This document shows, one piece after another, positions 53,120 to 61,914 of a stretch of 64,000 nucleotides of DNA. The position numbers and the translations under genes are program-made. The stretch comes from Rhizobium sp. Leaf306 (lineage in GTDB: Bacteria > Pseudomonadota > Alphaproteobacteria > Rhizobiales > Rhizobiaceae), in NCBI RefSeq assembly GCF_001423425.1, contig NZ_LMNX01000003.1:50379-114378 (forward strand). Direction: 5' to 3'. Positions within the stretch are counted from its first letter, which is position 1. Every line of letters begins with the position of its first letter. The notes under the pieces were generated by a model that saw only the letters and a program-made list of their open reading frames with translations, searched no databases and had not been told where the DNA came from.

Positions 53120-53375
53120 GCAGCGCTGCGGTCGCCGGGACGCAGGTCCCGACCCGCGAGGACGACGTCTGGCGGGCGACCGCCTCGCGGAGCGGGAGGA
53201 ACCCTTGCGGGCGGAGCGGACCCGCTCCATGGCCGCACGGCGGAGGCGGGACGTTCCCGCCGGAAGCCGCTTCAGTCATCGGGCCAAGGGGCAGGCCGGA
53301 TGCCGGGAATTCATTCCTGAACCCACGTTCGTTATGACGGTAAAGCCAGTGCTCCAACGGTTCGTCACGAACCGT
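53120..53375 (+). ncRNA. Retained right-end block of the TnpB-like element (candidate guide-RNA locus, predicted)
   Basis: About 256 bp, roughly 90% identical to 17204-17460 read in gene direction, with a 9-bp deletion and scattered changes. The hairpin GGCGGGA-CGT-TCCCGCC is fully conserved. It starts at GCAGCGCTGC and is no longer attached to a RuvC-coding region, which suggests selection on the RNA or on transposition in trans. Both are inferences. Confidence 0.4.
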
Positions 53376-53472
53376 TGGATTCGACCATGCCTTCCCATGC
53401 TCGGCAACATCGACAACGCAGAGAGGACAGTGATGAATTCCAGGTGGCTCTCGTGAGCAAGGAAGGCGGAAG

Positions 53473-53516
53473 AGCTCCTTTCAAAACACGGGCGCCCGAA
53501 GGCCCTAAAAGGAGCT
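53473..53516 (+). promoter_or_regulatory. Possible Shine-Dalgarno-sequestering hairpin
   Basis: AGCTCCTTT (53473-53481) is the reverse complement of AAAGGAGCT (53508-53516). The second arm contains a strong ribosome site 10 nt before ATG 53527. A short upstream frame (MNSRWLS, 53433) ends just before the first arm. The arrangement resembles a translational attenuator. Confidence 0.4.
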
Positions 53517-53526
53517 ACGAGATTTG

Positions 53527-53637
53527 ATGGGATGGCAGCCGCTTCACGATACATGTCGAACTGAGCGGCACTGTCGCATCCTGACGCGGGAGGGCGATGA
53601 GTGGACCGACCGTACCCGACGACCGCGAAGGCCGTGA
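53527..53637 (+). CDS. Possible 36-aa basic peptide
   Basis: The frame begins MGWQPLHDTCRTERHC and ends in an Arg/Pro-rich tail. Listed only because of the strong ribosome site that is buried in the hairpin. The coding nature is uncertain. Confidence 0.25.
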   Translation: MGWQPLHDTCRTERHCRILTREGDEWTDRTRRPRRP

Positions 53638-53680
53638 GGGAACTCGACCCCTCAACGATGACACCTGAGCCGATAAGCCT

Positions 53681-54577
53681 CTAGTCCCATGCGACCGCTT
53701 TAACCAAATCCACAAAGGCGCGTAGCTTTGCCGGGATATGGCGCCGGCCGGGATAATAGAGGCATAGGCCGGGATAGGGTGGGGTCCAATCGGCCAGGAC
53801 CTGAATCAGGCGTCCAGCCGAGAGATCGTCTGCGACCTGCCATTCATTGAGATAGGCCAATCCCACGCCTTCCCTTACAGCCCGCAGCATGAGATCGCTT
53901 TCGTCGAGCGTAAGCCGCCCAGGCACATCCAGAGTGAAAGCTTCGCCTCGCCTTTCAAACTCCCAGCGATAGATCGAACCGCTCGCCATGCGCCCGCGGA
54001 TACAGTCGTGCATTTGCAAGTCGGAGGGCACCCCCGGGATGCCCTTCACCTCGAAATAGGATGGCGTGCCAACGATCGCCGGGCGTACGGAATGGGTGAT
54101 CGGCACGACGACCATATCCGGCGGGACAGCTTCGCGGATCCGGATACCGACATCGAAGCCTTTGGCATTAATATCCACCAGCGCGCCTTCGGTGACAATC
54201 TCCACGCCGACACCGGGGTATCGCCTCATGTATTCCAGCACGAGCGGTGAAAGGACCATTCGCGAGGCACCAACCGAGGTATTGATGCGTAGGGTGCCCG
54301 TGGGTACGCTTCTGTGCTCGTCAACCAGATCGACTGCATTGCGGATCGTTGCTAGTGCCGGCGCGATCTCCGCTACAAACAGCTTACCCGCCGCGGACAG
54401 TGCTACGCTTCGGGTCGATCGATTGAAGAGGCGAACGCCCATCCGCGCCTCGAGCGTAGCTATCTGTTGGCTTAGCGTTGAGGACGATACGCCAAGCTCG
54501 CGGGCGGCGGCGCGAAACCCGGCGTGGGAAGCCACAGTCATTACGGCTTCCAGTTCGGCCAGGGTACCTCGCAACAT
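53681..54577 (-). CDS. LysR-family transcriptional regulator
   Basis: A 298-aa LysR protein. The helix-turn-helix reads GFRAAARELGVSSSTLSQQIATLEARMGVRLF; the effector domain follows (TGTLRINTSVGASRMVLSPLV, MRRYPGVGVEIVTEGALVDI). It is divergent from the aldehyde dehydrogenase gene with 98 bp between, and probably controls it. It resembles the LysR at 652 in length and in gene arrangement. Confidence 0.94.
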   Translation of the reverse strand: MLRGTLAELEAVMTVASHAGFRAAARELGVSSSTLSQQIATLEARMGVRLFNRSTRSVALSAAGKLFVAEIAPALATIRNAVDLVDEHRSVPTGTLRINTSVGASRMVLSPLVLEYMRRYPGVGVEIVTEGALVDINAKGFDVGIRIREAVPPDMVVVPITHSVRPAIVGTPSYFEVKGIPGVPSDLQMHDCIRGRMASGSIYRWEFERRGEAFTLDVPGRLTLDESDLMLRAVREGVGLAYLNEWQVADDLSAGRLIQVLADWTPPYPGLCLYYPGRRHIPAKLRAFVDLVKAVAWD

Positions 54578-54675
54578 TGTCCGTAAATCCTTATCAGCCT
54601 GTCCGCGTTCGCTCAGCTTATCAATGCAATGAAAAATTGCCAGATAGTCCGCATCACTTCCCTATGGAGATAGAC

Positions 54676-56103
54676 ATGCGCAACATCGACAATATCTACA
54701 TTGACGGGCGTTTCGTCGCCCCGCACGGCACGGAGACCGCCGACCTGTTCAACCCTTCGACGCAGGAAAGAATTGGCACGGTAATCCTCGGTGACCTTTC
54801 GGACGCACGGGACGCTATCGCCGCGGCAAAGCGTGCTTTTCCAGCTTTTTCGCGGAGCGGCAAGTCGGAAAGGATTCAAATGCTGGAGAGCCTGAGCGCT
54901 GCAGTCTCCGCTCGCAGTGCCGAACTTACGCAAGCCATGGCGGAGGAATACGGCGCACCACAGTATTTCACTGGTTTCGCCGTAGCGAATGCCGCATCCG
55001 CTTTCCTCCACATGGCGCAGGTGCTCGGAAACTACGAGTTTACGCGACGTATCGGAAACGCGGAAGTCAGGATGCAACCGATTGGGATTGCCGCCGCCAT
55101 AACTCCGTGGAACAGCAATTACGGCTTCATCTGCTCCAAGCTGGCGGCCGCGATCGCAGCGGGCACGACGATCGTGATCAAGCCCAGCGAAATGAGCGCC
55201 ATACAGACCCAGCTTTTGACTGAATGCCTTCATGAAGGCGGGTTGCCGAAGGGCGTTTTCAATATCGTCAACGGGCGCGGTGACGTCGTCGGCGCCGAAT
55301 TCAGTCGCCACCCCGATATCGCGAAAGTGACTTTCACGGGATCGACCGCAGTCGGAAAGGAAATACTGCGGGCTGGCGCGGATACGATGAAGCGGGTGAC
55401 GCTTGAATTGGGTGGCAAGGGCCCGAACATCATTCTCGATGACGCGGACCTCAACAACGTGATCGCGACCGTGCTGGGAATGGGACTCGTGAACAGCGGC
55501 CAGGCCTGCGTTGCAGGTACCCGCATCCTGGTCCCCGAGAGCCGGATAGACGAAGCGCTGGAACGTCTGAAACACGAAATCACACAATTCAAGACGGGGT
55601 TGCCTACGGACCCCGATGTCAGGGTCGGCCCGATGGTAAGCGAGAAGCAGTACGAGAGGGTTCAGTCCTACATCCGCCTTGGACTTGAAGAAGGAGCCGA
55701 CTTGGTTGCCGGGGGCTTGGGAAGACCCGAGGGACTAACCCGCGGCTGGTTCTCTCGACCAACGATCTTTACCAACGTCCGAAACGACATGCGGATCGCA
55801 CGGGAAGAGATTTTCGGGCCGGTGCTGTCGGTTATCACCTACCGCGACGACGAGGACGCAATCCGTATCGCAAATGATACGGACTACGGACTTCAGGCCT
55901 ACCTGCATGGCAAAGACATGGCGCGCTTGAATGACATCGCTTCGCGTTTGGACTCGGGTCGTGTCGTCATCAACGGCGCTCCCCATGAGCCCCTTGCCCC
56001 GTTCGGTGGCTTCAAGCAATCAGGAATTGGCCGCGAATTCGGTGAATTTGGCCTAGAAGGCTTCCTTGAACCAAAGGCGATCTTAAGCCCGATCGCGCAG
56101 TGA
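54676..56103 (+). CDS. NAD(P)-dependent aldehyde dehydrogenase
   Basis: A 475-aa aldehyde dehydrogenase. The catalytic Cys is in NSGQACVAGTR, the general base Glu in LELGGKGPN, the Asn in ITPWNSNYG, and the cofactor region in KPSEMSAIQTQLL and FTGSTAVGKEI. It oxidises an aldehyde to an acid; the exact substrate is open. ATG 54676 follows GGAGATAG; an in-frame ATG at 54664 overlaps that site. Regulation by the divergent LysR is likely. Confidence 0.95.
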   Translation: MRNIDNIYIDGRFVAPHGTETADLFNPSTQERIGTVILGDLSDARDAIAAAKRAFPAFSRSGKSERIQMLESLSAAVSARSAELTQAMAEEYGAPQYFTGFAVANAASAFLHMAQVLGNYEFTRRIGNAEVRMQPIGIAAAITPWNSNYGFICSKLAAAIAAGTTIVIKPSEMSAIQTQLLTECLHEGGLPKGVFNIVNGRGDVVGAEFSRHPDIAKVTFTGSTAVGKEILRAGADTMKRVTLELGGKGPNIILDDADLNNVIATVLGMGLVNSGQACVAGTRILVPESRIDEALERLKHEITQFKTGLPTDPDVRVGPMVSEKQYERVQSYIRLGLEEGADLVAGGLGRPEGLTRGWFSRPTIFTNVRNDMRIAREEIFGPVLSVITYRDDEDAIRIANDTDYGLQAYLHGKDMARLNDIASRLDSGRVVINGAPHEPLAPFGGFKQSGIGREFGEFGLEGFLEPKAILSPIAQ

Positions 56104-56499
56104 GCCGGCTCAGGAGAGTTTGAGCCGCTTTCCCAACTCTCATCCTGGACCACGATTTCAAAGGCGCTGTCCCGGATGACTTGCGCGAACCGTCGCCACT
56201 CGGCAGACGAGAGGTTCGTGGCGGTAGTGAACGGCTGGATCTCTGGAGAAACGAGATGGCGCGGTGTCGGCGCTATCTCGAACTTTCAAAGGGACGTGGA
56301 GAAAAGCGCCGGGCACGTACTACGATGCTCCTAGCCGAAATCCGGGCATGAGTACCGTTCTGCGAACCGCGCTTGCCCAACCTTCGTGAGGTCTAGTCTC
56401 GGTGCACATCCTGCTGACAGCGGCGAGGCTTGACCACTGTGAAGCGTCCGAAAAGAAGCGCTTGAGTACAGCCCGCCGTCTAGCTAGGTCGTTAGAGCC
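56104..56499. other. No recognisable gene
   Basis: ~400 bp between the convergent aldehyde dehydrogenase and kinase genes. Short frames only; no clear terminator. Confidence 0.4.
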
Positions 56500-58890
56500 T
56501 TAGGGCGCGGTAGCGCCAGATAGTTCTCCGTCCAGCTCATCCAGCGCGAGCGGGAGGTCAAACTCGAAGCTGGCCCCTCCTCCGGCCGGATTGGTCACCG
56601 TTAGTTCGCCACCCATGGTTTCCACGGCGGACCGGCAGATTTGCAGCCCCACGCCAATTCCCGAGGACTTCGTGGTGAAGAACGGCTCGAAAAGCTTCTC
56701 TAAGTGCTCCTCGGCTATTCCGGGTCCTGTGTCTGCCACCTTAATCCGTACGGTTTTTTCATCTTCGAGGAATTCCAGCGTGACTCGGCGTACCCCGATT
56801 TGGCCGCGCATCGCGTCGACCGCATTGGTTATCAAATTCACGAAGACCTGCTGTAACGCGACAGGGTCGGCTTTGACCGGCGGCAGACTGTCCGGGCAGA
56901 CAATTTCCAGCTCGACATCGGCTCTTTTAAGATCATGGTCGATTAGACTGCGTGTTTCGAAAGCCAGTAGATAGAGATCGATAGCCTTTCCGGCATGTCG
57001 CCGTGCCACGAGGTTCTCCCGGGTCCGTTGTACGATGCCCGCCACGCGTTGCGCGTTCTTCTCGACACGCTCCAAGATGCGTTCCAAGTTATCTAAACCA
57101 GGCTTTTCGCGGGCAATAAGGCGTAACCCCGTCCTCGCATCTATCACCATGGCGGCTATGGGCTGGTTCAGTTCATGCGCGATCGACGCCGAGAAAGCGC
57201 CAACCGTCGCTACGCGATTCGCGCGAGCAAGTTCTGCCTGCGCAGCCTGGCGTATTTGCTCGACGCGCTCCTGTTCAGAAAGATCGACGTGGCTGGACAG
57301 GTGCAACCCTCCGGAGAGCCGCGTTACCGTGAAGTAAACCGGAATTCGCCGCCCCCCCTTTCCGACGAGCACGGTCCGACCATCAATGTCGTCGACACCG
57401 TAATAATACATTTCGAGCTGGCGCAGGAGCACTTCATGACCGTCTTCCGCGTTCTGTTCAGGAGGGTTGGCGACAAGGTCGGCGACGCTATCATAGCCCA
57501 TCATCCGAGCCAGAGCTTGATTGACCCGGACAGTCTGGACCAAGCCTAGCGCGCGCGACAGTTCTTCCGGGTGCGCAATCATGTAACTTCGCAGATCGGT
57601 AACGCCACTAGCCTTGATCTCGTCCAGGATCAACTCCGCCGCGCTGAAATCCATCTCGGCGAATGTCATGTTGCTGACGTCGAACAGCCCCGCATACCGG
57701 CGCTCCGTGCGAGTGAGCTCCGTTGTTCGCTCTACGACACGCTGTTCCAAGGTTTCATTCAGCTCGCGCACCTTCTGATGCGAAGTCACTTCGTCGTGGA
57801 TATCGGATATGCCTCCATAGTAGCGGATCTCGTTTGATCCTTCAGCAGAGTGGACCGGGCGCCCCACCAGCGACATCCAGCGGTAGCTTCCATTGGCATG
57901 ACGCAGACGGAAGCTGGCACGAAACTCCATCTTCGAAGAGACCGCCTCGCGTACCAGACGCAGGTATACCTCCCGATCATCCGGGTGGCAGTCCTCTATG
58001 AAATCCTGACGGTCCAATGCCTGCTGGACGTCTCGGCCAGTAATCTCCGTGTACCGACGATTAAAGAAATCGATCTTCCCCAGCCCGTCGGCCCGCCACA
58101 GAATCTGCGGAACTGAATCCGTGAAGTTGATGAGCTCAGTCCTGCTGATCTCCAGTTCGTTCCGGAGCTGTTCAAGCTCCTGTTTTGCAACGACCTCGTC
58201 GTGAACGTCCGAAAGTCCACCGAAGCGCTCCACGAGGCCGGTCAGAGGCGAGTATGCCGGATTGTCGTACACCTGCATCCAGCGATAGGATCCGTCTGCC
58301 TGACGAACCCGCACCTTTATGTTCGTGGTTGTGCGGGTCGCAACCGCTTTCGAGACAATCTCGGAAAGCGCTTCCATATCCTCCGGGTGCACCACGTCAT
58401 TGTAGCGCTGACCTTCAAGGACCGTCCAACGATCTAGCCCTGTCACCGTCGTCCAGCTTGCGTTGAGGTATTCGATTTCTCCGCGGGGGTTGGAACGCCA
58501 TAGAACGAACGGCACAGAATTGGCAAAGAGTTCAACCTCGGAGCGACTACGCTCGAGGTCAAGTTTAGTGGCCTCTAGCCGCTTGCGGCTGACTAGCAAT
58601 GCACCCGTTACGGTAATGGCTATACAGGCGAAAAGGCAGCGCAGGGCATTTGCCGGTGTCGGGCTTTCGAGATGTACAATCGCCCAGGAAAGCAATGTAA
58701 GGCAGACGCACGCCTGTGCAGCGCGCGTGACTTCCTTTCCGCTACCTGCCGCGGAGACAAGTACCAGAACGGCTAGATAAAGAACCGCCACCGAGTAGTC
58801 GTAGTTCGCAAAGCAGTCGAATATGAAAACCAGTCCCGCAAGAAGCGCGGAAGCGATCAGTAATAAGGGACGCTTCAGTCGCCTGTTCAT
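56500..58890 (-). CDS. Membrane multi-PAS sensor histidine kinase
   Basis: A 796-aa FixL-like kinase. Three to four helices at ~7-100; PAS 1 (~115-230, SVPFVLWRSNPRGEIEYLN); PAS 2 (~250-365, SVPQILWRADGLGKIDFFN); the shared PAS-like domain (~398-535, GVTDLRSYMIAHPEEL); H-box SIAHELNQPIAAMV (His572); ATPase domain with NLITNAVDA, DTGPGI and FEPFFTTKSSGIGVGL. PAS 1 and 2 carry no visible haem-ligand His pattern, so the signal is open. It is an orphan kinase here. Confidence 0.95.
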   Translation of the reverse strand: MNRRLKRPLLLIASALLAGLVFIFDCFANYDYSVAVLYLAVLVLVSAAGSGKEVTRAAQACVCLTLLSWAIVHLESPTPANALRCLFACIAITVTGALLVSRKRLEATKLDLERSRSEVELFANSVPFVLWRSNPRGEIEYLNASWTTVTGLDRWTVLEGQRYNDVVHPEDMEALSEIVSKAVATRTTTNIKVRVRQADGSYRWMQVYDNPAYSPLTGLVERFGGLSDVHDEVVAKQELEQLRNELEISRTELINFTDSVPQILWRADGLGKIDFFNRRYTEITGRDVQQALDRQDFIEDCHPDDREVYLRLVREAVSSKMEFRASFRLRHANGSYRWMSLVGRPVHSAEGSNEIRYYGGISDIHDEVTSHQKVRELNETLEQRVVERTTELTRTERRYAGLFDVSNMTFAEMDFSAAELILDEIKASGVTDLRSYMIAHPEELSRALGLVQTVRVNQALARMMGYDSVADLVANPPEQNAEDGHEVLLRQLEMYYYGVDDIDGRTVLVGKGGRRIPVYFTVTRLSGGLHLSSHVDLSEQERVEQIRQAAQAELARANRVATVGAFSASIAHELNQPIAAMVIDARTGLRLIAREKPGLDNLERILERVEKNAQRVAGIVQRTRENLVARRHAGKAIDLYLLAFETRSLIDHDLKRADVELEIVCPDSLPPVKADPVALQQVFVNLITNAVDAMRGQIGVRRVTLEFLEDEKTVRIKVADTGPGIAEEHLEKLFEPFFTTKSSGIGVGLQICRSAVETMGGELTVTNPAGGGASFEFDLPLALDELDGELSGATAP

Positions 58891-59207
58891 GAAACGCAGG
58901 CCCTCTCTCGCCGCGGTATGTCGATCACTCCTTAAAAGAGTGTAGTCGCACGATCTTTAGCCCGGCGGCCGGTCCAGCGAAAGGATTCGGACCTAGCGGA
59001 TCTACCGGAAACCGTCATTGTTACGTTTTTCATCGAGATCATCAACGAGTCAATGATCGAGGTCTTGCGTCAGAATGGATACAACGGAACTTGCAAAAGA
59101 TCTTACGACAAGTGCCCTTTGAGGAGTAGTTGGATATGGGCCGATTCCGCGATGCCGAGACGCAGATAGGGCTAGCGATGGGAACAGAGCATATTGAACC
59201 GCCACGT
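58891..59207. other. No recognisable gene
   Basis: Upstream region of the kinase, with a small CACTC/GAGTG inverted repeat near 58928. No coding frame supported. Confidence 0.4.
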
Positions 59208-59537
59208 TCAGTCCTCCGTTTCCACTATTTTTAGGGCAACGCTCAACTCTTCCAGCAGAGTTGCGGTGTCTCCCCCGCCCCGGCGTGCTTTGTCCACAGC
59301 CGCCGCATCCGACTCTCCGGTCCACAGTCCTATGACATCGTCCACGAGCCACTCCGCCAGGTTTCGGCCGTTTGCGGCAACCGTTCCTATCGGCGGGCGC
59401 TTCGTGTTGCTCCCGTTGTCAAACCTCTCTTGAAACAAGCGCGCCGGCATCACCGGCATAGTCACGCCACCGCATCGCGGGCCCACGAATAGTATGAAAC
59501 TCGAGGGCTGTTTCGCGAGGTCGCGGAGCTGCTGCAT
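59208..59537 (-). CDS. Hypothetical protein
   Basis: A 109-aa soluble protein starting MQQLRDLAKQPSSFILFVGP, with GAGG before the ATG. The C-terminal helix (DTATLLEELSVALKIVE) is regular. No family recognised. Its ribosome site overlaps the end of the upstream decayed frame, so it is the last gene of a compact minus-strand group. Confidence 0.55.
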   Translation of the reverse strand: MQQLRDLAKQPSSFILFVGPRCGGVTMPVMPARLFQERFDNGSNTKRPPIGTVAANGRNLAEWLVDDVIGLWTGESDAAAVDKARRGGGDTATLLEELSVALKIVETED

Positions 59538-59544
59538 ATCGACC

Positions 59545-59938
59545 TCATAGTATTCCCCCCGACGCGGTAGCGCCTCTGAACATGCGCTTCGCCTGAATGA
59601 ACAAGGCCCTCTCCGCGAACATTTTGCCGTTTTTACTGGCCTTCAGGATATCCTCGGGGACCTGCGGGCGAGCGAGCAGTTCGTAGCTGGCAGCGGTGGT
59701 CACGTCCGCATCAGGGTCATCGATAGCCCAGCCAACGCGCCCAACGATCTTGCCTTCGCTGACAAGCGAAGGCGCGCCGTGATTGAAGAAACGCAGTTTG
59801 CCGCTGTACGCTTTAACTTTTGCCCTATGCCAGCTCGAACTCGATCTCGTCGACCACTATTGCTGGGTTGCGTATCCGCGTTGTGAGAACGCGTCTACCT
59901 TTAGTGCCTCATCCCACGAACACCGTGAAGCTGCTCAC
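59545..59938 (-). pseudogene. Interrupted hypothetical gene
   Basis: GTG 59938 (overlapping the previous stop as GTGA) starts SSFTVFVG, meets TGA, then continues in frame GTKGRRVLTTRIRNPAIVVD and EIEFELA. A shift leads to AKVKAYSGKLRFFNHGAPSL, VSEGKIVGRVGWAIDDPD, then YELLARPQVPEDILKAS to the stop at 59545. Each piece looks natural and the order is consistent, so it is one gene with a nonsense codon and a frameshift. Family unknown. Confidence 0.5.
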
Positions 59939-60129
59939 GCGTGGCTCCATTGTTTCTTATGGAGCGACGCGTCAGAGCTATTGAAGTCGCCATGGTCGAA
60001 ACATTCCATAAGGAACGAGAGAGCGCCCGCTGTCCATCTCGTGGCGTACGTCTGAGCAACACCCCGATAGCTCTCGCGTTGTGGTTGCCAGCCGCGCCCG
60101 AACAAGGAGATCTCACCATTGTCCGCCAA
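59935..60129 (-). CDS. 64-aa hypothetical protein
   Basis: TTG 60129 follows AAGGAGG by 7 nt. It reads MADNGEISLFGRGWQPQRES, then YRGVAQTYATRWTAGALSFL and ends KKQWSHA. Soluble; no family recognised. Its stop overlaps the next start (GTGA), indicating a compact operon. Confidence 0.5.
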   Translation of the reverse strand: MADNGEISLFGRGWQPQRESYRGVAQTYATRWTAGALSFLMECFDHGDFNSSDASLHKKQWSHA

Positions 60130-60222
60130 AACACGACCTCCTTCATACCCGGTAACTAAAATTTAACCATAGCCGGCGACCGTGAATGACAGTTGGGGCG
60201 CTCTGTTATCGGCGGGTGGGCA

Positions 60223-60876
60223 ATGTTTCTACTGGACACGAGTATTCTCAGTAACGCACAGAAACCCAAGCCGTTGGCACGCCTGCAGACGTGGTTTCGA
60301 CGGCAGACCAACGTGGCCATTCCGTTTCCCGCGATCCTCGAGATCGAACAGGGGATCGTCAGCGTTCGGAAAAACAAACCGGAAAAGGCCGACGAGATCA
60401 GCCAGTGGCTGCAAGAGGTTCTCGAGTCGAAATTCGAATATCCGGAGATAGGCTCCAAGGTAGCCAGGATACTGGCTGAGATGTACTGCTGCGGACCATT
60501 GAAGAACTTCTGGTACGTAGAGCCAAAAAACAAGAAAGAGACGCGGCCTAGCCAGGACCTCTTCTTCGCCGCGATTTCCATCGCTCACGATCTTCCCATA
60601 GCGACGATGAACGAAAAGGACTTCGTGTTCATCGACCGCTACTTCCCTCTTCCAGGCGTGTACAACCCGCAGCTGGGAATATGGGCGGTACCTCCCTTAT
60701 GCCGCCACCGTGAAGACATGATCGAGGCGGAACTAATTCTCTTGGACACGATCTTCGAGGAAGCACACGACAGCGGAATGAAGGAAGCGGCGGCGAACTA
60801 TCTGAAAGGCGCCTACTATCCGGACCTTATTCCGTCCCGGGACCGCCACGAGCAAGAACGTCTCCTGCACGCGTAG
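60223..60876 (+). CDS. PIN-domain protein (VapC-like toxin)
   Basis: A 217-aa protein with an N-terminal PIN domain: first acidic residue in FLLDTSILSN, Glu in PAILEIEQGI, and the late acidic pair in PSQDLFFAAISIAHDLPIATMNEKDF. PIN proteins are Mg2+-dependent RNases, most often toxins of VapBC modules. The ~80-residue C-terminal extension is unusual for VapC. ATG 60223 is used. The 3' end overlaps by 50 bp the 3' end of a PHD-like antitoxin gene on the other strand. Confidence 0.85.
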   Translation: MFLLDTSILSNAQKPKPLARLQTWFRRQTNVAIPFPAILEIEQGIVSVRKNKPEKADEISQWLQEVLESKFEYPEIGSKVARILAEMYCCGPLKNFWYVEPKNKKETRPSQDLFFAAISIAHDLPIATMNEKDFVFIDRYFPLPGVYNPQLGIWAVPPLCRHREDMIEAELILLDTIFEEAHDSGMKEAAANYLKGAYYPDLIPSRDRHEQERLLHA

Positions 60877-61021
60877 TCCTGGCTGCCCTGAACTTTACTT
60901 CGAAAACGCCGTCGGCGTCGGCAATCCTCTGCAGACGGCCGTCCTTCGCCCCGTCCAGCACATCGGAAAACCGTTTTTCGGCCTCGGACCTATCCCAGTC
61001 CTTAACAGTATCGAGCACCAT
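60827..61021 (-). CDS. PHD-like antitoxin
   Basis: A 64-aa protein: TVKDWDRSEAEKRFSDVLDG, AKDGRLQRIADADGVFEV, then a basic tail. This is the PHD/YefM pattern (helix containing A.(K/E)(R/A)FS..LD.A followed by an Arg-rich strand). ATG 61021 follows GAGG. It converges on the PIN gene with a 50-bp overlap instead of preceding it, which is unusual. It probably neutralises the PIN protein; direct evidence is lacking. Confidence 0.65.
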   Translation of the reverse strand: MVLDTVKDWDRSEAEKRFSDVLDGAKDGRLQRIADADGVFEVKFRAARTTRAGDVLARGGPGTE

Positions 61022-61914
61022 CAACCTCGCCTCGTATGAAGACTCCATATCTCATTCCGCGTCGGAGGGGAATGTTGCCGGAGCCTTGTATTAAATCTTC
61101 GTTTCGGTGTCGTCCGGCGTGCCACCCGCCCACGTCGTGGAAAACTGAGCGCGTATTTGAATCGGCGTCGCCACTCAGCAGGTCTTTCACATATACGCTC
61201 TATCGGCCTTTTTGCCGCACAGATATGGCTCGTCCAGTTCGGAAGGAAGCCTAAAGCGCAAACTAAACCGACGGCGTCCCATAAACAGGCGTGAGCTTGC
61301 CGCCGGAAAGAGATCCCGATTCCGCAACGCGACGCCAGTAGCTGGCAATACCATCCAGTTCTGCAGACGTCTCCGATAACGATTCGTTCTGGGCGCCATT
61401 GCTCTCCATGTTGGGACAAGTGATACCGGCGGTAACGACCGTTGCTGCATGGCCCTAACCCCTTAGGCTCGCAGTCCGTATTCGCCACAGGCGAACGTTT
61501 AGTGAACATCGAGCGCCTTGTCAACAGCGGACGAAGCGTCCTTGATCACGATTCGTACGGAACCGGGGGGCAGGCCCTCCCCAACAACCGAATCCATTTT
61601 TCGGGCCGGTGTCGAAGACATAGGAGACCGTGCGAGCGGACACCCCGGATACTGGTTAGTCAGACAACGCTTTCCGATCATCGCGGCCCCGGATGCAAGG
61701 TTCACGATCGCCAGAAATCCTGGACAGGGACCTCGCATAGCGACGGGCTTCCAGATCGACCCGGTTCTGCTTGCATCGGTGTTAGAGTCTTCGATTCCGT
61801 CGCTAAACTTTACCAGCTCTACGAACTCGGAATTTACCGTGCCAACTACCTCGGGCGTTTAACGGACAGGCCGCTAATTCAGGACGACGGTAAGGGGACA
61901 AGGGGCTTACTCAT
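61022..61914. other. ~900 bp of decayed or non-coding DNA
   Basis: Open frames on both strands overlap in 61442-61862; the plus frame 61518-61862 has fairly natural parts (YWLVRQRFPIIAAPDARFTI) and so has a minus frame ending EGLPPGSVRIVIKDASSAVD. I cannot decide between them and see no family. The position next to a methyltransferase relic suggests remnants of a restriction-modification locus, but this is speculation. Confidence 0.35.

Larger units (their letters stand above)
50918..53375 (+). mobile_element. Decayed copy 2 of the TIR/TnpB-like element with unrelated interior
   Basis: The left end (50918-50941) matches the 24-bp terminal repeat with one change. The first ~880 bp follow the TnpB-like gene of copy 1 in the opposite orientation, with several frameshifts. 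Similarity stops near 51795 and resumes at the palindrome GCAGCGCTGC at 53120, running to the right end. The right terminus is altered: CCAACGGTTCGTCACGAACC replaces the expected repeat and forms a palindrome. The ~1.3 kb in between are unrelated and hold two small genes. I saw no flanking target duplication. Confidence 0.8.

Noticed and set aside
50918..53390. Copy 2 as an intact, mobile element
   Set aside because: The coding region is frameshifted and truncated, the right terminus is altered and no target duplication was found.
54613..55587. 324-aa frame antisense to the aldehyde dehydrogenase
   Set aside because: The aldehyde dehydrogenase on the plus strand has all catalytic motifs; this frame has none.
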